Shown here piece by piece: positions 21,850 to 32,802 of a stretch of DNA of 64,000 nt; within the stretch, counting starts at the first letter, position 1; every line of letters begins with the position of its first letter. The stretch is from Phymatolithon calcareum (Eukaryota; Rhodophyta; Florideophyceae; Hapalidiales). The DNA is taken from positions 2,170,001 to 2,234,000 of the forward strand of contig OZ345381.1 in the NCBI GenBank assembly GCA_977006965.1, written 5' to 3'. Under the pieces are notes generated by a model. That model was not told the DNA's origin. It was given only the letters and a program-made list of their open reading frames with translations, and made no database searches. Made by a program: the position numbers and the translations under genes.

Positions 21850-22590
21850 CCGTCTGATGTCATTTTGTCGGGTAGCTTCTGCTCTAGTCTTTTCATGAGG
21901 ATATCTCGTGGTATCCTGTCATATGATGCAGAGAGGTCAAGAACCGCAACAAAAGGATGTCCGTCTTCCATGGCACATTTTGCACGAAGTATGGCAATAT
22001 ATATGCTCTTGTGTTTTCAGAACCCTAGCTGGGCACTTCTAAAGCGGTAGTGTTCCCTTATGTATGAGTCGAGTGCGGCATCGATGATTTTCCTGGCTTG
22101 GCTTAATAGGGATATAGATCTGAAGTTCGCTGCAACATGGGATGGGCCTTTTTTGTACAGAGGGATGAGAGTAGCTTGACGCTACGCTCGCGGGAGACAT
22201 TTGAGCATCCCCCAAAGAGTGTCGAGGGAGAGCCTTGGGATCGACTTGTCATATTTCCAATGACGCTCAGGGTGGTAGCTCTAATTACTCGTCTACTCCA
22301 TGTCGTCACGTGAAGAAAACTAATTTGTCGAGCGCTTTTTCCTTTACAATAATCTCGTCTCGGGTCAGCTGTTATCCTCCGAAGTATTCCTCAAGCTTTC
22401 TCATGAGAGTTTGCACTGTATCACCTGTCGTGTCTTCAAGAAGTGTTTTGCTGTTTGCGGGAAACCAGATGAATGCCCACTTTACCGCTATTACAGCTGT
22501 GAGATTGCGAGGGAGACGTGTTTCATCAGCTACATTCTTCGCAGCTCTCGTTCTAAAGTTGTTACCCACGCTTCAAAAACTTTCATCTTA
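21850..22590 (-). pseudogene. Non-LTR (LINE) reverse transcriptase relic
   Basis: On the minus strand the order is: an N-terminal linker at about 22590-22330 (MGNNFRTRAAKNV), then LIPLYKKGPSHVAANFRSIS and LLSQARKIIDAALDSYIREH, then SAQLGF, an in-frame TGA at 22017-22019, KHKSIYIAILRAKCAMEDG and VAVLDLSASYDRIPRDILMK. These are fingers and motif A of a LINE reverse transcriptase (N-F-R-x-I-S-L-L and V-L-D-L-S-x-x-Y-D-R-x-P). The catalytic first aspartate of motif A is present, but the FADD box and everything downstream are missing. Confidence 0.8.
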
Positions 22591-23299
22591 GTGACAGAGG
22601 AATAGTTTAGAATCCTGACGGCAAACACTGTCACTGTAGGAGTCTTGAATTCACATTTAAATTTAAATTGCACTCAGTGCTTCTACATCTGCGCAGAACA
22701 CGAAAGCTGCGTGTTCAGGAAGCTTCTCAAAAGATTAAAGTATAAACGGGATAGATCCTCGACTGTAAAGTGGCATTATGTTATCTTCCCGAAGAAGCTT
22801 GGGATCCACAAGAAAGAGCATGCTACGCCAATCAAGCACTTTAAGACGCTGAGATAGATTTCACTAGATGATCACCCCTTCATGTAAAATTGACACTGAA
22901 AGCGACTCGTTTCTGTGTTTCCATTGACCAAAAGTCCATTCTATTCCAGATTCTATTTACGTGGCAGATTTTTAATGTAGATCTCAAGACGGCTAGTCTA
23001 GAGCCAAAAAGTACATTCTAATTTCGATGGAGCTCTTTTTAACAGAAAACAGTACATGGTTCTTTAATTGAGAGGAAGGTTAAGCTCTTTTAGCACCCAA
23101 TTCAATGCTTTCAAGATCCCACATGCCTCACTTACTCTATCTATCGTAAGCCATTCTCCAAATTTCTCATCAGTCCAATTGTCTGTGTCTCCAAGGAGCT
23201 CTTGTATTTTCTCTCCCGAAGAGAACCCCTGCTTTTTCCCCACATACTTTGGACAAGCATTGTCGCAGAATTAAAAACACAGCTCTTGCGGTAGATATT

Positions 23300-26200
23300 A
23301 TTCGGGTGAAGTCGAGTCCCATTTTATAGATACAAGAAGCATCCGGCACAACGTTGCAGTCCCCGAATTGATGGCATTTTTAGCACCGGAAAATTGCTCG
23401 CAAGATGTCTAGAGCCCCTTGCGGCGAAGGAAAGGCAGCGAAAGCATTTCGATAAGGAAATTTTTATTCCGCTGGCTCTAAGCTTAACGCAATTTTCTGA
23501 ATTGTGAAGGTACTTTCTTGCCTGGAACGGTTCTCCGTCCATCCAGTCTTGGACTGCAAAAAGAGGACATAGGCCGAAAAGCGCTTCTGATTTTTCCGTT
23601 CGAAAAAGTAAATCTTTTCTTGTCTGGTCGCAATCACAATCGGCATTGATGTAGCTGCTTGCCTGAGTCAGGTTCTTGCTTGCAGGTAGATTTCCTTTTC
23701 TGAAGGCACTAGATTGTAATGAAGCCAACCCTAGCTTAGACGGTAATAGGTACTCGGTGCCTTTCCGCAGAAGTCGCACTTGAGACAATCATTCCTCATC
23801 GAACAAGGACGTGCAGTCGTCGCATTGTTATGAACGTTTTCAATAACCTGCATTCGACACATTCTGTCATTCCTTGCCCTATCCACAAATGACCCTTCAC
23901 CTTCTCGTGCAACGTACTCCTCCCCCATATTTCCATTAAGGAGATTTTTCTCATGAAAGTGAACGACAATTCTTGCCTCACGGTGGTCACGACCTGCTCT
24001 TCCAGCTGCCTGCCAGAACTTGACTAGTGACGGTGCGCTTCCCTCGAAAATGACGCAGCGAACGTCTCTCGCGTCAATACCTGTCAAAAACTCATCCGTT
24101 CCATCCATAACCACTATCGAGCTTGTATGGGAACGCCACTGCTCAATTTCCAGTTTTAGCTCATCTTCTTTCATTTTAGAATGGCACTTGAGAACGATGC
24201 AGATTTTCTCTGCGTATAGAGAGTGCAGAGCGTCACGAATTTAATCAGAGTGTTTTCTCGTTAGACATGTGACCAGAATTTTTCCAGGCTCGGAGTTAGC
24301 GTTTATCAGAGCCCGATACACCTCTTCAACGCAGTTGAGGACACGACTTATCATCTATTTAAACGAAGACATTTCTAAGCGTTCCAGTTGAAGATCAAGA
24401 CTTGGACGCGAGCATTCTCCTCGAATCACGATCAGATTATTCTTGGGTACATTGAATCCATCCGCGATTCGATAAAGCAGCATTTTTGGAGCTTTTGCAG
24501 TCAAAAATACAATCGGCAACTGAACAGTGCCATTTCGAATCGTTTGGCATCCGGGCATGCACTCTCTGAAATCGTCTGACATCGGAAATTCGTGAGCTAC
24601 ACGCCGAATTCGTGTTCTGATGGCTGAAAGGCTTTTCAGTGCGTCATTAAACTTCTGTGATGGAAGCTCTTCTGGAGAAACAAGCAAAATTCGTACATAT
24701 TCATGGATTAGTCTCCGTGATCATGTGCTGTATAGAAATAGCAGCAAATGTAGCAAATGGTGACACTGTAACGTCACAGTATCCAAGCTTTCCCGCTAGC
24801 GACTTCACTTGCCACTGTAACAATCACCGCACTCGCCGTGGTGTCCCGTACCTAAGTTCGTACCTTTTCGGACATACGCGTTATTTTTGCTTCGGGTGCT
24901 GACAGGAGCTTCGGTGAATTGATCGACGCCGAAGGGCGAAAAAATCAAGCGGTTAATATTGACGGGCGCGAACCGCGCTCCGTGGGCTCAAGTAAGTGTC
25001 GGACGAATTTGTGCGCGTGCGAGCATGCAGTACGCCACGCATGGCCAGCTCCAGGGGGCGGCCGCGCATCTGCGCGTGCGTGGAGACAATGGCGGGCAAC
25101 GGAATGGGCGCGACACAACATTGAGTACTGCCTAGTATTAACTTTACAGTGTTAGAATTGTTACCTCGTAAAGGCAGGCCTCTGGCGATCCCGAGCTTCG
25201 GGTAGAGGCACATCGCCATCAAGTTCTCCCACGAAACTTAGCGCGCGCGATTCCCCGGAAAGTGCTACACCGCTTATCCAGTCGCGATATATTGTCCTCT
25301 GGTTGTTTACGGCGAGCTAGAGATATGCGAAGTAATTGAATTTCGCGCAAGTACTAGCCCATGTTGGCCGTAAGACACGAATAAGTCAACGTACCTTCGG
25401 TGGCATTAATAAAAAGTGCAGTAGCTAAATGAAGTTCAGGGGCATTGGGAGCAATCGGTTGTTCTTCACGAGTATTCGACAGGCTTCCGATGTCACGAAG
25501 CATTTTCATTGCTTGAAAATACCAGACCGTACTCAAGGCTCGACGATGATATGCTTGTGCCGCATTCTCCCCATTTCTTCCTCGGGATCACCTTCTCCAT
25601 AACTCTGCGGCGCTGGACGTGGGCAGATAACAGTAATTAACGACTTTACGGCTGCCTTGTTCTGGTCCACGCAGCTTACCAGCTGTGTATTATTTATGGA
25701 CGTGTCGTTACTAGGATCATTTCCTTTCGATCTCTCTGTTGTCATGGAAGGTGGGCGAACTTTTCGATCAATGTGCCAGTCATGAGAAGCTTTCGGAAAC
25801 AGTTTCATTTACAAAGCGCTGTTTTTTCCATTCGTCCCCTTGAAAGCATTTTCAACGCGCGCATAAAATGCTTCAGATGCATGTACAGATTGTCCAGCTT
25901 GAACTATTTCAGCTTCTCGGTTACAATTTCCTGGGATTCCATTTACCGAGCTCCCGAAGCTAGATTCGTTGTCATTTTTATAGCACTGCTTCCTTTGTGT
26001 TTAGCGTATCCGCTCTGCCACTGACAGTACTCACTGAAAGACAGAGGAAACTCGAATTCTCTGAAAATATTGTTCATCACTGTCGCCACGCGTCGCCGCA
26101 ACATAGTGTCTGCACGTAGGAGAGACAATCATCTATCCAGCATCTCTCTATCAAAATGAGTTTCCCATTCTTTTGGAGTTCCGCTCTCCTCGGCCTCTGA

Positions 26201-28050
26201 TTTTGCTTCTTTCTCGTCTTCAAGATTCTTGAAGATGCAAACGACGTAATGAATAAGCAGTAAGTAGGATTTGAGGAGATATATAGTTGCATTGTCCAGA
26301 TGACGAGAAAGCCAGCACTCGCATCTTATTGTAATAAGGAACCATGATACTCTCTAATCCGACGAAAAAGAGTGCCCTCCTTCCTGGCGGCGTGTTTAGC
26401 ACGCTTTTGACACCAATTTCTTTTGTTTGGACTTGCCGTAGCACCGAACCGACTTGCTCTCTGCTAAACTCAACGCCTTTAATAAAACAACAGTTCAGGT
26501 GATTTGGATGAGTGCAAATGGTGCAAGCGATTGCCTCCATTTCTGTCTCACGAATGCGACGGCACTGAGTGCGAAGGTCTGAAACGACATGGACACCACG
26601 TTTTGCACCAAACCACAGGCACTGTTTGACGTGATGTAAGACCTCTTCTTCCGTATTATAAGTCTTGTACACTTTTACAGACATCAGTGCAACACACGAG
26701 ACGAAGTGTAGAGGGTCCGCATATTACAGATGAAACGTCAATACCGAGGCGATATCTTGGTATTTCTCCCTCCTTCCCGGTAACACAAAGGCACATGGCA
26801 TAGGCATACATGAACAGGTTGCATGGGCCCTGATCGAGAGAGCCCTCTTCGAAATATAGACTGCTTAGCAGATCGTGCACATATTTCGTTGTCGTTAAAG
26901 GGCCTTAAGATGCTTGTGATATAAGTTCTTTAGTGAACCTCTCTCTGATCCGTAGACAAAGGAATACAGTAATAGCAGGAGTCTTGTTCTTCCTTTTTCT
27001 TGTCTACGAAAACTCTGCACGCCATAAGAACTTGATTGACCGTGTGCTGCAAGTATTTGGCAAACGTCCCACCATTAGATTGGTCTTCAAGCAAACTGAA
27101 ATCTTTCGTTTTCTCGTTTGATCCAGTTGTAGCGATATCCAGTTGTAGCGATATCCAAATATGTACCGGGAAACAATTTACCCAGTTTTCCGAGAGCTTA
27201 AGCCTCGTTGTAGTACATGCGTAGTGATGAGCGAATCTCAAAGAAAGCTGACAGCGGTAGTTCTTGCTGTAGCTCCGACGGGCCAGCTACCAAGGCAATA
27301 GCGTTTTCCATGTCTAGTTTGTATTTATTAAGCGCTCCTGGGGCTTAACAACAAAAACAAATGGACTTTGCTCGCGCTGGTCTCGTGCTGCATCTGCCAT
27401 GAAGAGAACACTGCCTGGACCGTGGTTCCGAAGACGTGTGTGAATCTCGAGAGTGTCGACAGCTGAATCGGAATCGCCATGTTCATTCTCCGACATAACC
27501 GGGAAAAAACTCTTCTCCTTTCTTTTTGGACAGTGTCTGCGCTTTTGCAGAAGCGGCTTTTCTCAATGACTTGCAAAATTGTTTCGTAGAGAATGTGTTT
27601 CTTTAACAAGAGACGTAAAACATATCAACAATGTGAATAAAGCAGGGCAGAGAGGACATCTTCAAGTGTTTTCAACTTTGAGGCCCGGTAATCTGGGAAG
27701 CGGACGAAGGGTGGGACTTATACCTCAGGAAAGCTCGACCTCTTATCTTTCTAGAAACTTTCTTTTCACAGAGGGAAGCGCATTGTAAAGCGTGCGCTGA
27801 GCTTCAATATTCAACACATGCTTGTTTTTCGCGTGACTAACGAAACTTTGCTTCGTGCTTATAGATAGTTCTGATTGACATGGCTTGCAAATGAACCCGC
27901 AAATTTGCGGAGCTGGAATGACCCCGTGAGACTGAAGAATCTCAAGCTCGTCGCTGATATCTGGTATCGGTGGCAAAGGAGAAGTTGAAAAAGAAAAAGG
28001 CCAGTTGCGAGTGGACTGAGTAATGCGGAAAAGAGAGCATTATCGAGCAA
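23300..28050 (-). pseudogene. Zinc-finger plus RecQ-type helicase gene, broken (family copy H1)
   Basis: The order on the minus strand matches the large helicase frames of fungal telomere-linked and transposon-like helicases. N-terminus 27976 to 27743: a zinc finger (FICKPCQSELSIS then FVSHAKNKH). Middle, 27600 to 26220: segments also found in copies H2 and H3 (AARDQREQSPF; YLQHTVNQVLMACRVF; then YNTEEEVLHHVKQCL, the counterpart of YSDEERRVEVEAEIQSAM in H3). Core, 24720 to 23731: ILLVSPEELPSQKFND, DDFRECM, PIVFLTAKAPK, GKILVTCLTRKHSD, FLTGIDARDVRCVIFEG and FWQAAGRAGRD, i.e. SF2 motifs Ia to VI, then a C-terminal Cys cluster. In-frame stops at 24355-24357 and 24241-24243, and several frame changes, show it is not functional. 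The Walker A motif was not found. Confidence 0.72.
23731..24720 (-). pseudogene. RecQ-like helicase core of copy H1
   Basis: One frame with TAG at 24355-24357 and TAA at 24241-24243. Motif IV-like GKILVTCLTRKHSD, motif V region DEFLTGIDARDVRCVIFE and motif VI QAAGRAGRD are clear; the last is the arginine-finger motif of RecQ/SF2 helicases. Downstream CSMRNDCLKCDFC gives C-x5-C-x2-C-x2-C, resembling the zinc-binding tail of RecQ-type enzymes. Residues around each stop fit the family, so the stops are recent nonsense changes. Confidence 0.8.
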
Positions 28051-28089
28051 AAGAAATTTTCAAGTTCTGCCCTGCTTCGAATTGAAAGA

Positions 28090-28499
28090 TCACGCCTTGA
28101 CCGGCCGGCAAGACGGCAGGGCCATGTCAACTTCCTCGCTTTCAAAGATTCTTTGTTTCATACAGTGATGGAATTTGTCGAATGACTTCTCAAGTTGCAA
28201 GGCTGCTTCTAGAACGTTTCCATTAAAACGCGACCAGACTGAGCCACCGAAACTCTGTTCACAAAACTCAGAATGTCGGCCCATTGCTGGCGACCGATCC
28301 TCGTCAAGGTCTTCTTCATGTCCTTGACAACATTTGTCATGTTCGAGAACTTGTACGCCTTTGGGCCAACCCTGTCGTACCAAACGGAGAACATGTACCC
28401 GTCAAAAGTTGTTCCTGGCAGAATAATGCCTTTCTCGACATTGGTCAAGAATCTTTGGCTCTCTGCTTGCCTAAAGCGATAACATGGGTGCGAGAACAT
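28090..28499 (-). pseudogene. Unassigned frames just upstream of helicase copy H1
   Basis: Two minus-strand frames (28499 to 28209 and 28383 to 28090) read GYMFSVWYDRVGPKAYKFSN, LTRIGRQQWADILSFVNRVS, then NVLEAALQLEKSFDKFHHC. They look coding and may be a separate small gene or an exon of the helicase gene. No family was recognised. Confidence 0.35.
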
Positions 28500-30038
28500 G
28501 TCGGGTCTTGTTTTTCATCCCCCGTCTGCTTCGGATTATCATCATCGCACACATTATGAGCTTATATGCAACTTTTCTGTCCGAATGAGAATAGGGCACG
28601 AGCTTGAATGTCACTTAATAGTGCAATGTCAAATATTCAATTTCGACTTCTGTTTGATTTGAAGGAATTATTAAATTATTGACATGTGAGGTGGCGGTGG
28701 ATTGACGTGTGAGATTCAATATTCACATTGAACTCTCTACGAGTCGATGTGACTGGAAATGATGATTTACACCTCTGGCGTTGTTACAATAGTTCATCTC
28801 TCCGATCTGTCTATGTCCGTGACAGACGACTAAAATAGAAACCTGGTATTTAGACGGGAGACAATTTTAGGAAGGAAAGAGTGAATTACGAAAAGGACAG
28901 CATAACGATCAGATTGGTGATCAAAGTCAAGAACATGAGATATCTTGTTTCTATCTTAGATGTTCACGAACGGAGCTCCGTGAGGTGAGAGTCTATATGT
29001 AACCGTACGTAGTTTTCATAGTATCCTCAATAAAAGTCACCGCGGTAAGAGCTCTGCTTTAATATAAATATAGATATACGTGGCATGTCATTCCGAGTAA
29101 CATTGGAGTGGAAGAAGTAGGCGACCTTATACGATCCGATTTTTTCCGGTGCCTGCTCGCGTCACTGGCCTAAGGCCCTGACCGGTCCAGACCAGAGGTC
29201 ACGTCGGAATATGAAAGCCATAAGAATGCCCTTGTCGAAACGCCCGACCGTCCCACTCACAGCATAATTACCGTCCGCCAGGAAAACGCCGAGCCGTCGG
29301 AAAGGCATAAAATGCCCAGACAAGAAATTCACCGAGGGCATCAGAATGAAGGCCACAGGATGGCGACTGAGAGGCGGTTTAAATAAATCAGACTGCAGCG
29401 GTGACCAAGGTTGATTCAAGACAGAGTCCCTTCAGGTGAGAAACTGATAGATCGGAGCACGGCCGCGGAGAGCGGCAGAGATAGGGGACGACGGGTTCTA
29501 TTTTCCACGAGTCACATGTGCTAAAGGACGTCTGGTCCGGACCAGCCTGGGCCATATGCCCACGGCGCAGCACGGCACCCAAAAACTCTGGTCGGATAAA
29601 GTCGCCTATACGAAGAATGTGTCTCCGTGGTCATTAAACAGCGCTTTTATGGTTGCGTTCATGTCAATACTCTTCTCTTAGAACATAAATTTCTGTAAAA
29701 AAATAGTTCCCGGCACATGCACTGTTTCTACTTCTCTCGTCGGGACTGAGCCGATTTTTGTGGCATACCCCTAGAGGTCCGTCAATCAATTGATCAGAAT
29801 TTTGTTTCCTCTTAAGACTTTTCCGTTAGAAGTTGTGGACGTGAGCTGCTGTAAACGAGGTCTGACTGAAAATCAAGATATTTAGTAAGGGGAGCAATGT
29901 ATATTTGTTCTAAAAAGATTATACTACCTGCGATTGATGAAATGATCTCAATCTTTCTGAAGGGCATATTTGTGCTCTAGGTTTACGTTACTTTCAATTC
30001 ATGTGCACAAGTTTCCTCCAACGGTTCTTGAAAGTCTT
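28500..30038. other. Intergenic, no firm gene
   Basis: Mostly AT-rich, with a GC-rich island at 29150-29600. In the island two minus frames (85 and 64 residues) have no recognisable features. Confidence 0.35.
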
Positions 30039-31326
30039 TTATTGCGTTTTTTCATTGTGTTCCAAATTGTGGCCACGAATAGTCTCGCCAAGATAATCAG
30101 TACATATTACCTTATCCATTCTGCACACAACAGCCTTCTCGATCGCTGAGCCGTCTCCAACAGAGCATTGCAATGCACGCCTGCTAATTCGCAGAGGATG
30201 CTTCTCCATATTGTAGTAGATGACCATCTTCTAGCTATCGACAAAGACAAGGTGATTAGCGCGCCGAGAACAAATCAGGTGAACCAATAGGACTCCTTCT
30301 CTATACTCCGTGATCCACTCAGCTGGGTAAGGACTTGTCATGTATGAGATTTTTCGGAGGCAATATGGCTTAAGCTCGTGCTCGACCCACCTCGACAAGT
30401 CCTTCATTCCCCCCACAGGAGGATTCTTGCTCTGTGTCGCCACATTCCTCGCGAGATTTTCATCTCCGAAAGAAAATATTAATAGCACTGAGCGTACATT
30501 GATGTTTCGTTGTTACCGAGAAATTGTGCACAGCTCGTTGGTAGTACAATTGAGCACGTGTCGACACAGGCCTCCAGCCTAGACCCTCGATCACGAAAAC
30601 ATTCCCAGGACTACTGACGCAGCTATCATGAAGGGCTTCAATCTTCTTCGTAGATCTCTCGGTTAATGAGAGCTTAATGGCGTCGACGTCGATTCCAATG
30701 ACTTCCACTGGAAATTCCATCTCATCAGTGTGTTGACGAGGTAAACTCGTAATGTCGGTAGTGTACAGAAGAATCAGATGCCACGCAGATCGGGCGCCAA
30801 GTTTCGCGGCATAGAAACAACCTGGGAAACATCGGAGTACTTGAGGCCACCTAGGAGGGCAGCGTCAAGGTCCTCTGCGCGCAAAGGATTGTAGAATATC
30901 TTCGCAAAGTCGATTTTTTTCTGAGTTCCATCTTCAGAGTCTCCAGCACAATGATGTTCAACCGACAGAGAGTCCGTCAAACCCCAGCGATAAGAATTGT
31001 CGACATCCAATGTTACTCCTTTGTGGTGAAGGCACCATTGAAAAATTGCACAAGCAAAAAACCTGATCACATCCTCACCGGTTGTAAGTATTTCTTGCTT
31101 ATCCGGCGTACAATCGGACTGAAGCTTGAGAACCCGCCAAGTGCTCCCAGAGCGGGCGGTTCTTCCTGTGTAGCGAATATGATGGAAGCGGAAGCCAACC
31201 TCTTCACCAGAGAATACAACATTCATTCCATTCATGCAAACTTGTTCCCAATGGCATTGCATGAACCCAAGTCTGGAAGATTCTCTCCTTCCGCTCCGGC
31301 GTACGACGTTGTCCTACTTCTAGTCA
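30039..31326 (-). pseudogene. H3-tail/papain-like family member P1, broken
   Basis: The first ATG (31326) gives MTRSRTTSYAGAEG, a weak version of the H3-like tail of P2. The body (31262 to 30774) reads FRFHHIRYTGRTARSGSTWR, LTTGEDVIRFFACAIFQWCL, VTLDVDNSYRWGLTDSL and FYNPLRAEDLD, all with counterparts in P2. Next, 30720 to 30460 has GNVFVIEGLGWRPVSTRAQ and QCTLSAINIF with the candidate catalytic Cys at 30496-30498. The last frame (30488 to 30039) has FGDENLARNV, KDLSRWVEHELKPYCLRKIS, RRANHLVFVDS (candidate His at 30252-30254) and LRISRRALQCSVGDGSAIEK. Two frame changes and a stop after FVDS show decay. The order Cys...His...Asp suggests a papain-like fold; this is inference. Confidence 0.6.
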
Positions 31327-31881
31327 TGTTCAAATGCTCCTGAACTCCCTCCATCCCAACGAGAGAGGCAATGAAGCAACTTATTCAGTCAGGGCTGAAG
31401 AACAAGACACGCAAATGGAGATGAACAACAGACCTTGAAAGGACGCCCTTCGTAGGTACAGAAAGCTACTACCGACGAGCGGGAGTTAAGAAGTACTTAG
31501 AATGAGCGCACCAGCATGCCATAAGTGCTGAGAAACTAACTACAAAGGCTGTATGGTTTCTTCCTGTTGACCGCAATGTGCCATGAAGTATAACATGTAT
31601 ACTTCCTAACAACCATTGGCCATCATCTGAAATTTATTGCCTATTTCATGATGTAGTCTACTTGATCATCTACATTATTGCCAGTAACTCTCATAGTTAC
31701 ACGAAACCCAGGAATGAATATAAAAGCGATGGCGACCAGCGCCGAATGTAGAAAATAAAACAGAAAAAAAACAACTGAAAGCTGAAAGGAATTGATTTCC
31801 TTGCGAAAGCCACATCACTGTGCGATACTTCCCTCAAGGTACTCGAAGTCGCCAACTAGCCACCTAAGGTGGTGGGACACC
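31327..31881. other. Spacer between P1 and its upstream repeats, no gene seen
   Basis: AT-rich, with no credible frame or repeat recognised. Confidence 0.4.
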
Positions 31882-32680
31882 TCACCTCGTTCTAAGGCCA
31901 CTACTTACACCGAGAGGTAGGACCTGGTTTGTTGGCTGGTGAGTCACGCATCTGTTCTCACGAATGGTTTTCTGTCGTGATTGCGGACGTGTGATTCGAA
32001 TCATTGAAAGTCTTGACAATAAGAGTTCAAAGGTCATACTAGGCACTGCACAATAGGGCCCAGTCTGCAGAAGTCTGTTGAACCACATCTTTGCTCCACG
32101 TAGTATGATGAAAGATAGTCCCTTTCTTAAATATCGACGGATATGCTTCAATTGTCACGGTGTCAAAGCATTTGGAATGGCCGTGACACAGTCTTTTAAG
32201 AATCCAAAACTATTTACGCAACAATTCAAAGGGCTAATTTAGTAGAGATCTGCAACGAGAGAACTTATAAATCTTTGAAACAGGCCATATTTGTTCCTTA
32301 CCAAGAACGGGCAATGGCGCAAATGTGAAACGAGCTACAGTGTGGTACAGCAATAATCAATGATGGTGGAAACTGAGACACAATCAGTGACTTCCGGACA
32401 GCCATATAAGAAATTCCGAAATGGCGCGATGGTGAGAAGCGTAGAAAATGGGATGATTTGAACTCCTCCCCTGATTATCACGGTGTGCACAAGCAGTTGA
32501 GTGCCTTCAACACGGTTGAAGCAACGAAATTCAGAGAGTTTGATTTTATAGGAATGTCGAAGGAGAGAACGTACAATTCTTTGCGGAAGGCCATTTTTGT
32601 TCCTTACCAGGAACGGGTGAGTGGAATCGAGATATTCTTGAAAGTCGCCATTGTGATGATAACATTTTAATTCCAAGATC
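31882..32680. repeat. Two diverged copies of a short coding-like module
   Basis: Plus-strand 32245-32330 translates to NERTYKSLKQAIFVPYQERA and 32551-32625 to KERTYNSLRKAIFVPYQERV. Similarity at nucleotide and protein level indicates a duplication, roughly 305 bases apart. The second copy sits in a 70-residue frame (32458-32670). The minus-strand frames here (32151 to 31882; 32676 to 32335) are probably chance. Confidence 0.4.
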
Positions 32681-32802
32681 GAACAAATTTTCAGTGCACT
32701 ACATATTAATCAATATCAATTTAAATCCTGATTCGTATTACACATCGCAGCTCTTTGTTGATTTTTTTCTTTCTTTTCGTCTGAGTATTTCCCTGCTTTT
32801 TT

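Noticed and set aside
31980-32010. TTCGAATC sequence resembling a tRNA T-loop
   Set aside because: The flanking bases do not form a T-stem, and no acceptor or anticodon arm is found at the right distance.
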